Origin: Mobilitalea sp.
GTDB lineage: Bacteria; Bacillota_A; Clostridia; Lachnospirales; Lachnospiraceae
Length of the DNA: 11,621 nt
Direction of reading: 5' to 3'
NCBI GenBank assembly: GCA_029974875.1
Contig: JARKQP010000404.1
Coordinates: 1-11,621 of the forward strand
Positions 1 through 7,783 of the stretch are shown in pieces. The first letter of the stretch is position 1. Every line of letters starts with the position of its first letter. The translations under genes were made by a program, and so were the position numbers. The notes under the pieces were generated by a model. The model did not search any database and was not told the DNA's origin. It saw nothing but the letters and a program-made list of their open reading frames with translations.

Positions 1-725
1 CCAACAATATCTTAGCCTGTCTGGAGACTGCTACCCAGGCCGAGGCGAGAGCTGGCCGGGAAGTGGAGGAAACAAAGGCGGAGATCCTTAGGATCATAAG
101 GCAGCCGGTACAAAGAAGGAGCTCTGTGCAATTAACCCAGAATGCTTCCAAGCTTGTAGCCCTGGCCTGTTCCACCGGAGGACCGAAAGCGTTACATACC
201 GTGGTCAGGGATCTGCCGGGGAACCTGGATGCCAGCGTGCTCATCGTACAGCATATGCCGGGAGGCTTTACGAAATCCCTTGCAGACCGGCTGAATGAGC
301 TTAGCCAGATCCAGGTAAAGGAAGCCGAGGACGGTGAGCTGCTTAGGAAGGGAACCGTATATATCGCGAAGGGCGGCTATCAGATGCGGCTAAAGAAGCA
401 GGCGGACGGGCAGTATTATCTTACTGTGACGAAGGAGCCCGCAAGGCATGGGCTTTTACCCTGCGCGGATATTATGTATGAATCGCTGCTGGATATGGAT
501 TTCGACCAAATTACCTGCGTAGTGCTGACTGGCATGGGCAGTGACGGAACTGCCGGAATATCACAACTCTATAAAAAACAAAATATACATGTAATTGCAC
601 AGAATGAAGAGACAAGTGTCGTTTATGGAATGCCCAAGGTAATTAAGGAGGCAGGACTTGTGGACGAAGTGGTTCCTTTGAACGAGGTGTCTGATGCCAT
701 TACAAGAAATGTGGGGGTGCGTTAA
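1..725 (+). CDS. cheB: CheB, chemotaxis protein-glutamate methylesterase/deamidase (3' part; 5' end outside window)
   Basis: CheB removes methyl groups from (and deamidates) chemoreceptor glutamate sites to reset receptor sensitivity. Only the linker and catalytic domain are visible. The frame is open to the left edge (codons from base 3), so the GTG at 63 is probably internal and the N-terminal CheY-like receiver domain lies upstream. Counting from that GTG as residue 1, the catalytic triad of the family is present: Ser37 in ACSTGGPKAL, His64 in VQHMP and Asp161 in GMGSDGTAG, with spacing close to that of E. coli CheB. The stretch before about residue 28 is a charged inter-domain linker. The TAA at 723-725 abuts the cheA ATG, and the GGGGG at 713-717 can serve as the cheA ribosome binding site, so the two are probably translationally coupled. 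Family assignment is firm; only the upstream part is unseen. Confidence 0.95.
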   Translation, partial: NNILACLETATQAEARAGREVEETKAEILRIIRQPVQRRSSVQLTQNASKLVALACSTGGPKALHTVVRDLPGNLDASVLIVQHMPGGFTKSLADRLNELSQIQVKEAEDGELLRKGTVYIAKGGYQMRLKKQADGQYYLTVTKEPARHGLLPCADIMYESLLDMDFDQITCVVLTGMGSDGTAGISQLYKKQNIHVIAQNEETSVVYGMPKVIKEAGLVDEVVPLNEVSDAITRNVGVR

Positions 726-2876
726 ATGGACGTAAGTCAATATCTTGAGATTTTTATCGAAGAAGCAAAGGAACATTTACAAAATCTAAATGAGCATTTG
801 TTAGTACTGGAACGGGAGCCGGAAAATGAAAATACGATTAATGAGATTTTCCGTGCAGCCCACTCCTTAAAGGGAATGTCTGGTACCATGGGCTATAAGA
901 GAATGCAGCGCCTGACACATGACATGGAAAACGTCTTCTCTGAAATCCGCAATGCTAAAATGAAGGTAACCTCAGGCCTTGTGGATGTATTGTTCAAAGG
1001 GCTGGACGCTTTGGAAGCATACCTTACCAATATCCAGACAGAGGCTAATGAGGGCGAAGAGGACAACGAAGATATTATCAGTGCACTCAATGATATCCTG
1101 AATGAGGGACTCGGCAAAGCAGCGGCTTCAGCTGCCAAAGCGGGCGATCCGTCAACCTCCAAAGAGAATGTCCGGTCATCCGCCAATTCTGAAGCGGCGG
1201 TAAAGGCTGCAGAGGTAATACCGGCTGGTGCTGACCAGAGCCTGGCTCATGGCAAGATGAAATTCCTGGACATTAAGATTGAGGAGCATGAGAAAAAAGC
1301 AATGGTAAAGGCTCATCTTATTGGGCTGAATGTGATCGGACTGACGGTATACATCCAGGAATACTGCGTATTAAAGGGAGCAAGGGCCTTCATGGTAAAC
1401 CGCGCCCTGGAGGAGTTTGGTGAGATCATTAAGCTAAACCCCAGCGCCCAGGACCTGGAGGATGAAAAATACGATTTTGAATACTCGGCCTTTATTCTTA
1501 CGAAGGAAACGCCGGACAAGCTCATGAGGCTTGCAGCGAATGTTTCTGAGGTGAAGGAGATTGTAGCGGATTATTACAGGCTATCCGAAGCGGATATTAC
1601 CTTATATTCCAAGCAGATTACCCAGGACGAAGCAAAGGCTGTCCAGGTACAGGCCAGTGAAGCAGCCTCCTTAAAGTCGGGCTCTGCCAACTCAGCTGCG
1701 AAGCAGCCGGCGAAGCCTGTGGCAAACCGTTCTGTCCGGGTTGATATCGAGAAATTGGATGTTTTAATGAACCTGGTCAGTGAGCTGATTATTGCCAAGA
1801 ACGGCCTTGTATCCATCAGCGACTCCAATGATACTGCCCTGGATAACTCCTTCCACGAGCAGATTGAGTATCTTGAGCGGGTTACGACAAACCTTCATGA
1901 ATCCGTAATGAAGACCAGGATGGTTCCCATTGAAAGCGTAGTGAACCGCTTCCCGAGAATGATCCGTGACCTGTCCAAGAAATTAGATAAGGAAATGGAA
2001 TTGTACATGACAGGTGAGGAAACAGAGCTTGACCGTACGGTGATCGATGAAATCGGTGATCCGTTGATGCATTTGCTCCGTAATGCGGCAGACCATGGCC
2101 TTGAAAGCAATGCACAAAGGGCGAAGGAAGGCAAGAATCCAGTGGGCTCCATCTATCTGGATGCATATCAGGATGGCAACAACGTAGTGATTGAGGTCCG
2201 TGATGACGGCTCAGGGATCAATACGGAGAGGATAAAGCAAAAGGCTATAGAAAAGGGCAGGATTACGGAAGAGCAGGCTGCCAGAATGACGGATAAGGAT
2301 ATTATTGACGTCCTGTTCCAGCCAAGCTTTTCAACGGCAGAGACAGTGACGGACGTATCGGGCCGCGGCGTAGGTCTTGATGTGGTTAAGACAAAGATTG
2401 AGGCCCTGGGCGGAGAGATTGAAGCCAAGACAAAGCTTGGGGAAGGCTCCAACTTTATTATCAGGCTGCCGCTAACACTGGCAATTATCCAGGCCCTGAT
2501 GGTTATCATTGGAAACGAGAAATATGCGCTTCCTTTGGGCAGCATCCAGACGGTAGAGGATATACCAAGCACTGAATTTAAGGACATACAGGGAAAAGAG
2601 GTCATTAATTTAAGAGGAACCGTCGTTCCGATTGTGCGTCTCGGTAAAATACTTGGCTGCCAGAAGCCGGAGAAGGAACCGGAGGAGCATCTGGTTGTTA
2701 TCGTTAAGAAGGGCGAAAGACTGGCAGGCATGGTAGTGGACGAGCTCATAGGTCAGCAGGAAATCGTTATAAAGTCAATTGGTAAATATATCAAGAATCA
2801 TAAGATCATCAGTGGTGCTACCATTCTTGGCAATGGTGAGGTGGCTTTAATTCTGGATGTCAATTCATTAGTGTAG
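726..2876 (+). CDS. cheA: CheA, chemotaxis sensor histidine kinase
   Basis: CheA is the receptor-coupled kinase that passes phosphate to CheY and CheB. The 716 residues show the full five-domain layout. P1 (about 1-105) carries phospho-acceptor His46 in AAHSLKG. An Ala/Ser-rich linker (about 128-175) leads to P2 (about 178-298), the response-regulator docking domain. A second linker (about 303-334) precedes P3, the dimerisation helices (about 336-400). P4 (about 400-583) has the N box HLLRNAADHGLE at 449-460, the G1 box DDGSGI at 493-498, the F box FQPSFST at 531-537 and the G2 box GRGVGLDVV at 546-554, so ATP binding looks intact. P5 (about 585-716) is CheW-like, with INLRGTVVPI. The ATG follows directly on the cheB stop. 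Length is usual for a CheA with P2. No defects are visible. Confidence 0.98.
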   Translation: MDVSQYLEIFIEEAKEHLQNLNEHLLVLEREPENENTINEIFRAAHSLKGMSGTMGYKRMQRLTHDMENVFSEIRNAKMKVTSGLVDVLFKGLDALEAYLTNIQTEANEGEEDNEDIISALNDILNEGLGKAAASAAKAGDPSTSKENVRSSANSEAAVKAAEVIPAGADQSLAHGKMKFLDIKIEEHEKKAMVKAHLIGLNVIGLTVYIQEYCVLKGARAFMVNRALEEFGEIIKLNPSAQDLEDEKYDFEYSAFILTKETPDKLMRLAANVSEVKEIVADYYRLSEADITLYSKQITQDEAKAVQVQASEAASLKSGSANSAAKQPAKPVANRSVRVDIEKLDVLMNLVSELIIAKNGLVSISDSNDTALDNSFHEQIEYLERVTTNLHESVMKTRMVPIESVVNRFPRMIRDLSKKLDKEMELYMTGEETELDRTVIDEIGDPLMHLLRNAADHGLESNAQRAKEGKNPVGSIYLDAYQDGNNVVIEVRDDGSGINTERIKQKAIEKGRITEEQAARMTDKDIIDVLFQPSFSTAETVTDVSGRGVGLDVVKTKIEALGGEIEAKTKLGEGSNFIIRLPLTLAIIQALMVIIGNEKYALPLGSIQTVEDIPSTEFKDIQGKEVINLRGTVVPIVRLGKILGCQKPEKEPEEHLVVIVKKGERLAGMVVDELIGQQEIVIKSIGKYIKNHKIISGATILGNGEVALILDVNSLV

Positions 2877-2884
2877 GGGGGATC

Positions 2885-3346
2885 ATGATGGCAGCTTTAG
2901 ATTCAAAACAATATATTATAGCATATCTTAATGGACAGCCGTTTGGCATAGGCATTAAATACATAGACAATATTATTGTACTGCAGGGCATTACAAGGGT
3001 GCCGAAGGCCCAGGCTTATTTTAAGGGAGTCATTAACCTGCGCGGCGAGATCGTTCCGGTTATGAGCCTTAGGGGACGTATGGAGCTGCCGGAGGCAGAA
3101 TACACCACAAAGGCGAGAATTATTATTGTAAGACCCGAAGCCCAGTCAGCTCCCGTCGGAATCATCGTGGACGAGGTGAAGGAGGTAATCACCCTGGATG
3201 CGGATGCAATTGAAAAAATGAATTATGATGAGAGCGATATTAAGGGCAGCTTTAGCAACGGAGTCGGAAAGTATGGCAGCGAATTAATCAATCTTTTAAA
3301 CGTCCCTGCAATTATTGCGGATAAGGGAAACAGCGAATTAGTGTGA
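2885..3346 (+). CDS. cheW: CheW, chemotaxis coupling protein
   Basis: CheW links chemoreceptors to CheA in the membrane-associated signalling array. The 153-residue protein is a single CheW-like SH3-type domain of normal length, with the hallmark GVINLRGEIVPV segment at residues 48-59 and the IGIIVDEVKEV segment in the middle. It resembles the P5 domain of the CheA encoded just before it, as expected for paralogous folds. The start at 2885 follows a G-run ribosome binding site (2876-2881) that overlaps the cheA stop. A second ATG at 2888 is equally possible and would remove one residue. Only 8 bp separate it from cheA. A 90-bp gap with a hairpin follows it. Confidence 0.96.
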   Translation: MMAALDSKQYIIAYLNGQPFGIGIKYIDNIIVLQGITRVPKAQAYFKGVINLRGEIVPVMSLRGRMELPEAEYTTKARIIIVRPEAQSAPVGIIVDEVKEVITLDADAIEKMNYDESDIKGSFSNGVGKYGSELINLLNVPAIIADKGNSELV

Positions 3347-3367
3347 AATACAGAATATTTCACATCC

Positions 3368-3396
3368 GACATTGAGTGACCTAACGGTCAAATGTC
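3368..3396 (+). promoter_or_regulatory. Intercistronic hairpin between cheW and cheC
   Basis: GACATT (3368-3373) pairs with AATGTC (3391-3396), and TGACC (3377-3381) pairs with GGTCA (3386-3390), around the loop TAAC. The unpaired GAG at 3374-3376 forms a bulge on the left arm. That gives 11 paired bases in an operon that is otherwise very tightly packed. No T-run follows (the next bases are TGTTAG), so this is not a standard intrinsic terminator. It could be an mRNA processing or stability element, or an operator. Structure is seen; function is inferred. Confidence 0.5.
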
Positions 3397-3436
3397 TGTT
3401 AGTTTAAGGAAAAAATATTATTAAATGTGAGGTGCT

Positions 3437-4060
3437 GTGGTGTCCCAGATTGACTTAAACCAGATCGATAATATGCAATATGATGTACTGAAAGAAATAG
3501 GAAATATTGGTGCAGGGAATGCCACAACAGCTCTCTCGCAGATGATCAATTCAAAGATTGATATGAAGGTTCCAAAGGTGGATTTATTGGAATTCAAGGA
3601 GCTTTCAGACATCGTTGGTGGTGCGGAGAATATTGTAGTAGGTATCTTATTTACCCTGGAGGGGCAAATTGATGGCATGATGATGTTTATGATGGATATG
3701 GAGGCCGCCAGGCATTTGGTTAATTTATTGCTGGGCGGCGCCTATGAATCAGGTTCCGGGGAGTTTTCAGAAATGGAACGCTCCGCCCTGAATGAAATCG
3801 GAAACATCATTGCAGGGGCATATCTGTCATCGCTTTCTTCCCTGACCAATTTATTGATTACATCCAGTATTCCCTATATGGCAATTGATATGTCGGGTGC
3901 AATCCTAAGTGTACCTGCCATTGAATTTGGAAAAATTGGCGATAAAGCATTACTGATTGAGACGGAATTCGGAGATGCGGATAATGCAGTTAACGGATTT
4001 TTCATATTAATTCCGACAATTGATTCATACAAGGCTATATTGTCGTCCTTAGGATTATAG
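3437..4060 (+). CDS. cheC: CheC, CheY-P phosphatase
   Basis: CheC hydrolyses CheY-P and binds CheD in the Bacillus-type adaptation system. The 207-residue protein has two copies of the CheC/FliY phosphatase signature (D/S-x3-E-x2-N-x22-P). The first is Asp16, Glu20, Asn23 and Pro46, around EIGNIGAG. The second is Ser116, Glu120, Asn123 and Pro146, around EIGNIIAG. Both sites look intact, so it is probably an active phosphatase. Length matches B. subtilis CheC and it lacks the C-terminal domain of FliY. The start is GTG: an in-frame stop at 3428 excludes anything earlier. GTG at 3437 lies only 2 bp after the GAGGTG ribosome binding site (3429-3434), so the adjacent GTG at 3440 is at least as likely. 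cheD follows after 8 bp. Confidence 0.95.
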   Translation: MVSQIDLNQIDNMQYDVLKEIGNIGAGNATTALSQMINSKIDMKVPKVDLLEFKELSDIVGGAENIVVGILFTLEGQIDGMMMFMMDMEAARHLVNLLLGGAYESGSGEFSEMERSALNEIGNIIAGAYLSSLSSLTNLLITSSIPYMAIDMSGAILSVPAIEFGKIGDKALLIETEFGDADNAVNGFFILIPTIDSYKAILSSLGL

Positions 4061-4068
4061 GTGAATAC

Positions 4069-4554
4069 ATGAACGAAATGATAAAGGTAGGTATGGCAGA
4101 CTCTAATGTGTGTGTGTCGCCTAATGCAATTACTACATTGGGGCTTGGCTCCTGTGTAGGTATTGTATTATACGATCCCAGCAGGAAAATCGCCGGAATG
4201 GTCCACGTTATGCTGCCAGACAGTACAAAGATAATAAACAATGAAAATAAAGCGAAGTTTGCTGACACGGGGATCGATTTATTAATTGGCCAGATGGTTG
4301 CCATCGGGGCGGACAGGAGGAACCTGGTAGCTAAGATAGCCGGGGGAGCCCAAATGTTCGCCTTCAGTGCCAACAGTGACATGATGCGGATCGGAGACCG
4401 CAATGTAGAAGCGACAAAGAGCAAATTAAAGCAGTTAGGAATTAGCTTGAAGGCAGAGGATACGGGAGCCAATTATGGAAGGACGATTGAGTTTTATCCT
4501 GAGAACGGCATGTTACTTATCAAATCTGTTGGAAAAGAGAGAAAGACGATATAA
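4069..4554 (+). CDS. cheD: CheD, chemoreceptor glutamine deamidase
   Basis: CheD deamidates glutamines on chemoreceptors and exchanges between receptors and CheC, giving an adaptation loop in Bacillus-type chemotaxis. The 161-residue protein has the catalytic Cys29 in LGLGSCVGIVLYD, His46 in GMVHVMLP and the conserved Thr23 just before the LGLGSC loop. The Cys-to-His spacing of 17 matches Thermotoga CheD (C27, H44). The GGAQMF segment in the middle is also typical. Length is normal. It follows cheC by 8 bp, with a weak ribosome binding site overlapping the cheC stop (ATAGGTG), which suggests translational coupling to its binding partner. A 17-bp gap leads to the next gene. Confidence 0.95.
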   Translation: MNEMIKVGMADSNVCVSPNAITTLGLGSCVGIVLYDPSRKIAGMVHVMLPDSTKIINNENKAKFADTGIDLLIGQMVAIGADRRNLVAKIAGGAQMFAFSANSDMMRIGDRNVEATKSKLKQLGISLKAEDTGANYGRTIEFYPENGMLLIKSVGKERKTI

Positions 4555-4571
4555 GCGCACTGAGCGGGGGG

Positions 4572-4925
4572 ATGAAGTTGAAGGAACGGTATATACCGCC
4601 ATTTATCACGCTGGTAGCGGCGGTTATTACGAGCATTATTAACATAATAAACGAAGTAGAAATTGTTACGGCCTTAACACGTTTACTTCTGGTAATTATC
4701 ATTTTTTATATTTTGGGATCTATTGTGAATAAAGTGGTGAAAGTGGCACTCATGAAATTTGCCAGGGCAGCACAGACAGAGGATGAAGAGCCGGACGAGG
4801 ACGAAAGGCTGCCAGATGGCGGACAGCCGGAAGGAGAGCAGGGGCTGCAGGGTAACAGGCAACAGGCTGCCAAGCAACAGGCGGCAGGCCGCCAAACAAC
4901 AGGCGACCGAGAAAAGCAGGAATAA
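4572..4925 (+). CDS. Small two-helix membrane protein of the motility operon, function unknown
   Basis: I do not recognise a named family. The 117-residue protein has two predicted transmembrane helices (about residues 8-26 and 35-53) separated by a short polar turn. A basic juxtamembrane stretch follows (KVVKVALMKFARA), then an acidic segment (DEEPDEDE, about 71-78) and a Gln/Ala/Gly-rich tail. That tail is encoded by three near-copies of CAACAGGC (4860, 4875, 4897) and a GC-rich inverted repeat at 4880-4893, so it may vary in length between strains. A strong G-run ribosome binding site (4566-4571) precedes the ATG. It sits between cheD and sigD, which are adjacent in B. subtilis, so a membrane role linked to flagella or SigD control is possible but unproven. 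Operon position, ribosome binding site and hydrophobic pattern make it a real gene. Confidence 0.8.
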   Translation: MKLKERYIPPFITLVAAVITSIINIINEVEIVTALTRLLLVIIIFYILGSIVNKVVKVALMKFARAAQTEDEEPDEDERLPDGGQPEGEQGLQGNRQQAAKQQAAGRQTTGDREKQE

Positions 4926-4963
4926 CTTCTGTGTAAACAGTTGGTTGGATTTCAGGAGGGGCT

Positions 4964-5731
4964 ATGAACGCAGATTACAAACAAAAGCTCTGGGAAGAGT
5001 ATACCAGAAAAAGAACTCCAGAACTTCAGGAAAAGATAATAATTGAATATGCAGGGTTAGTAAAGTTGGTAGCAGGCCGGCTCAGTATGTACCTGGGGTA
5101 CAATGTCGAATACGACGATCTGGTTGGCTATGGTACCTTTGGCTTGATTGATGCCATAGATAAATTTGATTACATGAAGGGTGTCAAGTTTGAGACCTAT
5201 GCCTCGCTGAGAATCCGGGGTGCAATTCTGGACCAGATCCGTAAGATGGACTGGATACCCAGAAGTATCCGGCAGAAGCAGAGGAAGATAGACCTGGCCT
5301 ACCATAATTTAGAGGTGAAATATGGGCGCATGGCCAATGAGGAGGAAGTTGCCTGCGAATTGGAGATATCGGTGGAGGAATTGGAGAGCTGGCAGAGCCA
5401 GACGAAGGTTGCTAACATCATTTCCCTGGATGAATTTATGGACCAGGGCTCCGAAGCGAAGGTGGAGCAAAGCCTCCAGGCTGATTATGACCAGCCGGAC
5501 AGGATAATGGAGAGGCAGGAATTAAAGGAGATTTTGGCGAAGGCCTTGGAGAATTTAACAGAAAAAGAAAAAAAAGTAATAGTATTTTATTACTATGAGG
5601 AATTGACTTTGAAGGAAATCAGCCGTATCCTTGAGGTATCGGAATCCAGGATTTCTCAGCTGCATACGAAGGCTCTGCAGAAGATGAAGCAGCGGCTGGG
5701 GAATAACATGGAACTTTTCGCAGGAATTTAA
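4964..5731 (+). CDS. sigD: RNA polymerase sigma factor SigD/FliA (motility sigma-28)
   Basis: This is the alternative sigma factor that directs late flagellar, chemotaxis and autolysin genes. Its 255 residues match the FliA/WhiG/SigD family in length. Region 2 (about 26-96) contains DDLVGYGTFGLIDAIDKFD (core binding, 2.1-2.2) and KFETYASLRIRGAILDQIR (2.3-2.4, promoter melting and -10 recognition), followed by DWIPRS. Region 3 spans about 102-160. Region 4 (about 195-245) has LTEKEKKVIVFYYYEELTLKEISRILEVS and SRISQLHTKAL, the helix-turn-helix for the -35 box. The ATG at 4964 has a strong AGGAGGGG site at 4954-4961. I see no flgM anti-sigma gene in this window. No SigD-type promoter (TAAA about 15 bp before GCCGATAT) was found nearby, so it is probably transcribed with the operon. 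Confidence 0.96.
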   Translation: MNADYKQKLWEEYTRKRTPELQEKIIIEYAGLVKLVAGRLSMYLGYNVEYDDLVGYGTFGLIDAIDKFDYMKGVKFETYASLRIRGAILDQIRKMDWIPRSIRQKQRKIDLAYHNLEVKYGRMANEEEVACELEISVEELESWQSQTKVANIISLDEFMDQGSEAKVEQSLQADYDQPDRIMERQELKEILAKALENLTEKEKKVIVFYYYEELTLKEISRILEVSESRISQLHTKALQKMKQRLGNNMELFAGI

Positions 5732-5813
5732 AGCATTGGTATAGCTTTTAAGATAAATGGGGCTGCCGTTTAAGGGGCGGAAGCAAGGGGGATGAATACG
5801 TAGGAGGAGAGAA

Positions 5814-7415
5814 ATGAGCGGAAAGAATGGTTACTTTCAGTTAGTGACAAAAGAGGATGGAACTTACCTAAGGCTCTATGGTCCGGAAGCGGGCGGGGGG
5901 CCGGTTCTTTATGATGAAGTCAGTAATTATCTGATGGATCAGAACGTATATGATTTTGATAAGCTTGCTATCGGAAGGGCTTTAAATACGTTAGATGGAA
6001 CCGATGAGGTTAAGATATCATCCTTTTTAATGCCAAAGACCGATGAGACCGTCTGGGTCGAAATTCTGGAGGAGCGTATGTATGCCAGGGCGAGATTTTA
6101 TCCTCCGGCAAACAATGGAATGCTGCTATCCAAGGAGGATATTGTAAACGCATTGGTCCGCAGGGGCGTAAAGTATGGGGTTGATGAAGCGGAGATCAGG
6201 AATTTCCTGCAGGATAGAAGATACTGTACGGACTTTATCCTGGCTAAGGCTACCGCTCCTGTACAGGGACGGGATGCAAAGATTACATACCATTTTAATA
6301 CGGACCTGACCTTAAAGCCCAAGAGAAATGAAGACGGCTCAGTGGATTTCCATAAGCTTGACATGATCAGCCACTGTAAAAAGGGCGGACTGCTTGCAAC
6401 GCTTGCTCCCATGGAGCCTGGTAAACCGGGGATTGATGTATGCGGAAACGTCATCCGTCCCTTAAAGGTAAACAATAAGGTGCTGCGCCACGGTAAGAAT
6501 ATCCAGCTGTCCCCGGATGGACTGCAGATGTTTTCAATGGTGGACGGGCATGTTACCCTGACGGATGGACGGGTCTTTGTATCCGATACCTATGAGGTGG
6601 GGGCGGACGTGGATGCCTCTACAGGGGATATTGTTTATGAAGGAAATGTAGTAGTCAAAGGAAACGTCATTACAGGATATTCCATCCATGCAAGGGGTGA
6701 CATAGAGGTAAACGGTGTGGTGGAAGGAGCCTATATTGAAGCGGGGGGACAAATTGTCTTAAAACGTGGAATGCAGGGGATGAACAAGGGAATCCTGAAG
6801 GCAGGCAGCAATGTGATTTCAAAATTTCTAGAAAACGCCGAGATAATATCGGGTGGATATATTTCGACAGAATCCATATTGCATTGTAAGATATCTGCCA
6901 AGGGGGATGTCATTGTCGGAGGTAAAAGAGGCTTTGTCACTGGAGGGGAGATACGTTCCGCCTCCATGATTTCGGTCAGGACAGCAGGCTCCATGATGGG
7001 GACGGTGACCTTATTGGAGGTCGGGATTGACCCGAAAATAATAGAGGAATTCAGGGCACTTGAGAAGAAAATCGCTGTAATGATGGCTGATAAAGAAAAG
7101 CTGGCACAGGCTCTGGTTTTATTTAGGAAAAAGCTTTCCATGGGTGCACAGATTTCCGATGAAAAAAAGGAATATTTAAAGCAGGTTACCCAGAATAATA
7201 TCGTGCTGGAGGCCCAGATCAGGGAAGCACGGAAACGGTATGAGGAGCTGAGGATCGAGGTGGATAACAATACTTCAGGGGTAATCAAGGTGTCTGACGT
7301 AGTTTTTCCGGGAACGAAGCTTGTGATATCGAATGTGAATTATTTTGTCCGTGATGAAATACATCACAGCAAATTTGTACGGGACCGTGCAGACATTAAG
7401 GTAATGCCGATGTAA
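5814..7415 (+). CDS. FapA-type DUF342 protein (polymerising beta-helix plus coiled coil)
   Basis: The 533-residue protein matches the DUF342 family, often annotated as flagellar assembly protein A (FapA). An N-terminal mixed domain spans about 1-250 and includes GVDEAEIRNFL and an LAPMEPGKPGIDVCGNVI loop, a segment typical of DUF342. A glycine- and valine-rich repeat region (about 255-400, with units such as GNVVVKGNV and RGDIEVNGVVEGA) resembles the parallel beta-helix of MinC and bactofilin-like folds. A charged coiled coil lies at about 408-482. The C-terminus (about 485-533) is a short beta-rich tail. No signal peptide or membrane helix is seen, so it is probably cytoplasmic. The ribosome binding site AGGAGGAG (5802-5809) decides the start. 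Its position right after sigD fits a motility role; the biochemical function is not established by the sequence. Confidence 0.88.
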   Translation: MSGKNGYFQLVTKEDGTYLRLYGPEAGGGPVLYDEVSNYLMDQNVYDFDKLAIGRALNTLDGTDEVKISSFLMPKTDETVWVEILEERMYARARFYPPANNGMLLSKEDIVNALVRRGVKYGVDEAEIRNFLQDRRYCTDFILAKATAPVQGRDAKITYHFNTDLTLKPKRNEDGSVDFHKLDMISHCKKGGLLATLAPMEPGKPGIDVCGNVIRPLKVNNKVLRHGKNIQLSPDGLQMFSMVDGHVTLTDGRVFVSDTYEVGADVDASTGDIVYEGNVVVKGNVITGYSIHARGDIEVNGVVEGAYIEAGGQIVLKRGMQGMNKGILKAGSNVISKFLENAEIISGGYISTESILHCKISAKGDVIVGGKRGFVTGGEIRSASMISVRTAGSMMGTVTLLEVGIDPKIIEEFRALEKKIAVMMADKEKLAQALVLFRKKLSMGAQISDEKKEYLKQVTQNNIVLEAQIREARKRYEELRIEVDNNTSGVIKVSDVVFPGTKLVISNVNYFVRDEIHHSKFVRDRADIKVMPM

Positions 7416-7456
7416 AGCATTGCAGATAATACCGCGGCAGCGGAGATGGAGGGAAT

Positions 7457-7759
7457 ATGTCCGTTAAACCCATTGACCTTGTGAAGCTGCAGGAGGCGTC
7501 ACAATACAAGCACATGGAAAGTCAAAGGCAGCAGCACGCCCAGGAAGCATCGAGCCAGAGCTTTCAGAGTATGATCGCCAAGCAGCATCAAAAGCCCCAG
7601 GAAGCCACAAAGTCGGAGAATCTGGAGCTTCGTCGTGATGCAAAGGAGAAGGGGAGCAATGAATATGAGGCTTCCCGCAACCAGAAAAGAAAAGAAAAAA
7701 AGGAAGATAAGAAAGCCAAGGAGCCTCCGAAAAGAGGGGGCTTTGATGTATTGGCCTGA
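7457..7759 (+). CDS. Small charged protein of the motility operon, function unknown
   Basis: This 100-residue protein is hydrophilic, with no signal peptide or membrane helix. The N-terminus (MSVKPIDLVKLQEASQ) is followed by a Gln/His/Ser-rich segment (about 15-55) and then a strongly basic Lys/Arg/Glu segment (about 60-93). It ends in GGFDVLA, a glycine plus hydrophobic tip that looks like a short docking motif. Much of it is probably disordered. It starts 41 bp after the DUF342 gene with a good GGAGGG site (7448-7453), and the SwrB-like gene follows after 24 bp. I recall similar small proteins with the same architecture at this position in other Lachnospiraceae motility operons, but that is memory, not a search. 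No function is assigned. Confidence 0.75.
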   Translation: MSVKPIDLVKLQEASQYKHMESQRQQHAQEASSQSFQSMIAKQHQKPQEATKSENLELRRDAKEKGSNEYEASRNQKRKEKKEDKKAKEPPKRGGFDVLA

Positions 7760-7783
7760 TGATTTTTTAGAATGGAGACATAG

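Noticed and set aside
2168..2749. 193-residue open frame on the - strand inside cheA
   Set aside because: Antisense to the ATPase and CheW-like domains of cheA; its Ser/Thr/Pro-rich composition is typical of a reverse-strand shadow.
4759..5046. 95-residue open frame overlapping the two-helix protein and sigD
   Set aside because: Out of frame with two better supported genes, no ribosome binding site and no domain pattern.
5765..5772. GCCGTTTA before the DUF342 gene as a SigD -10 box
   Set aside because: No TAAA at the right distance upstream.
5792..5803. Tiny open frame ATG-AAT-ACG-TAG with a G-run in front, its stop overlapping the ribosome binding site of the DUF342 gene
   Set aside because: Only three codons; expected by chance in G-rich spacer sequence and with no supporting pattern.
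6731..7288. 185-residue open frame on the - strand inside the DUF342 gene
   Set aside because: Antisense shadow of a well supported gene, with no start context.
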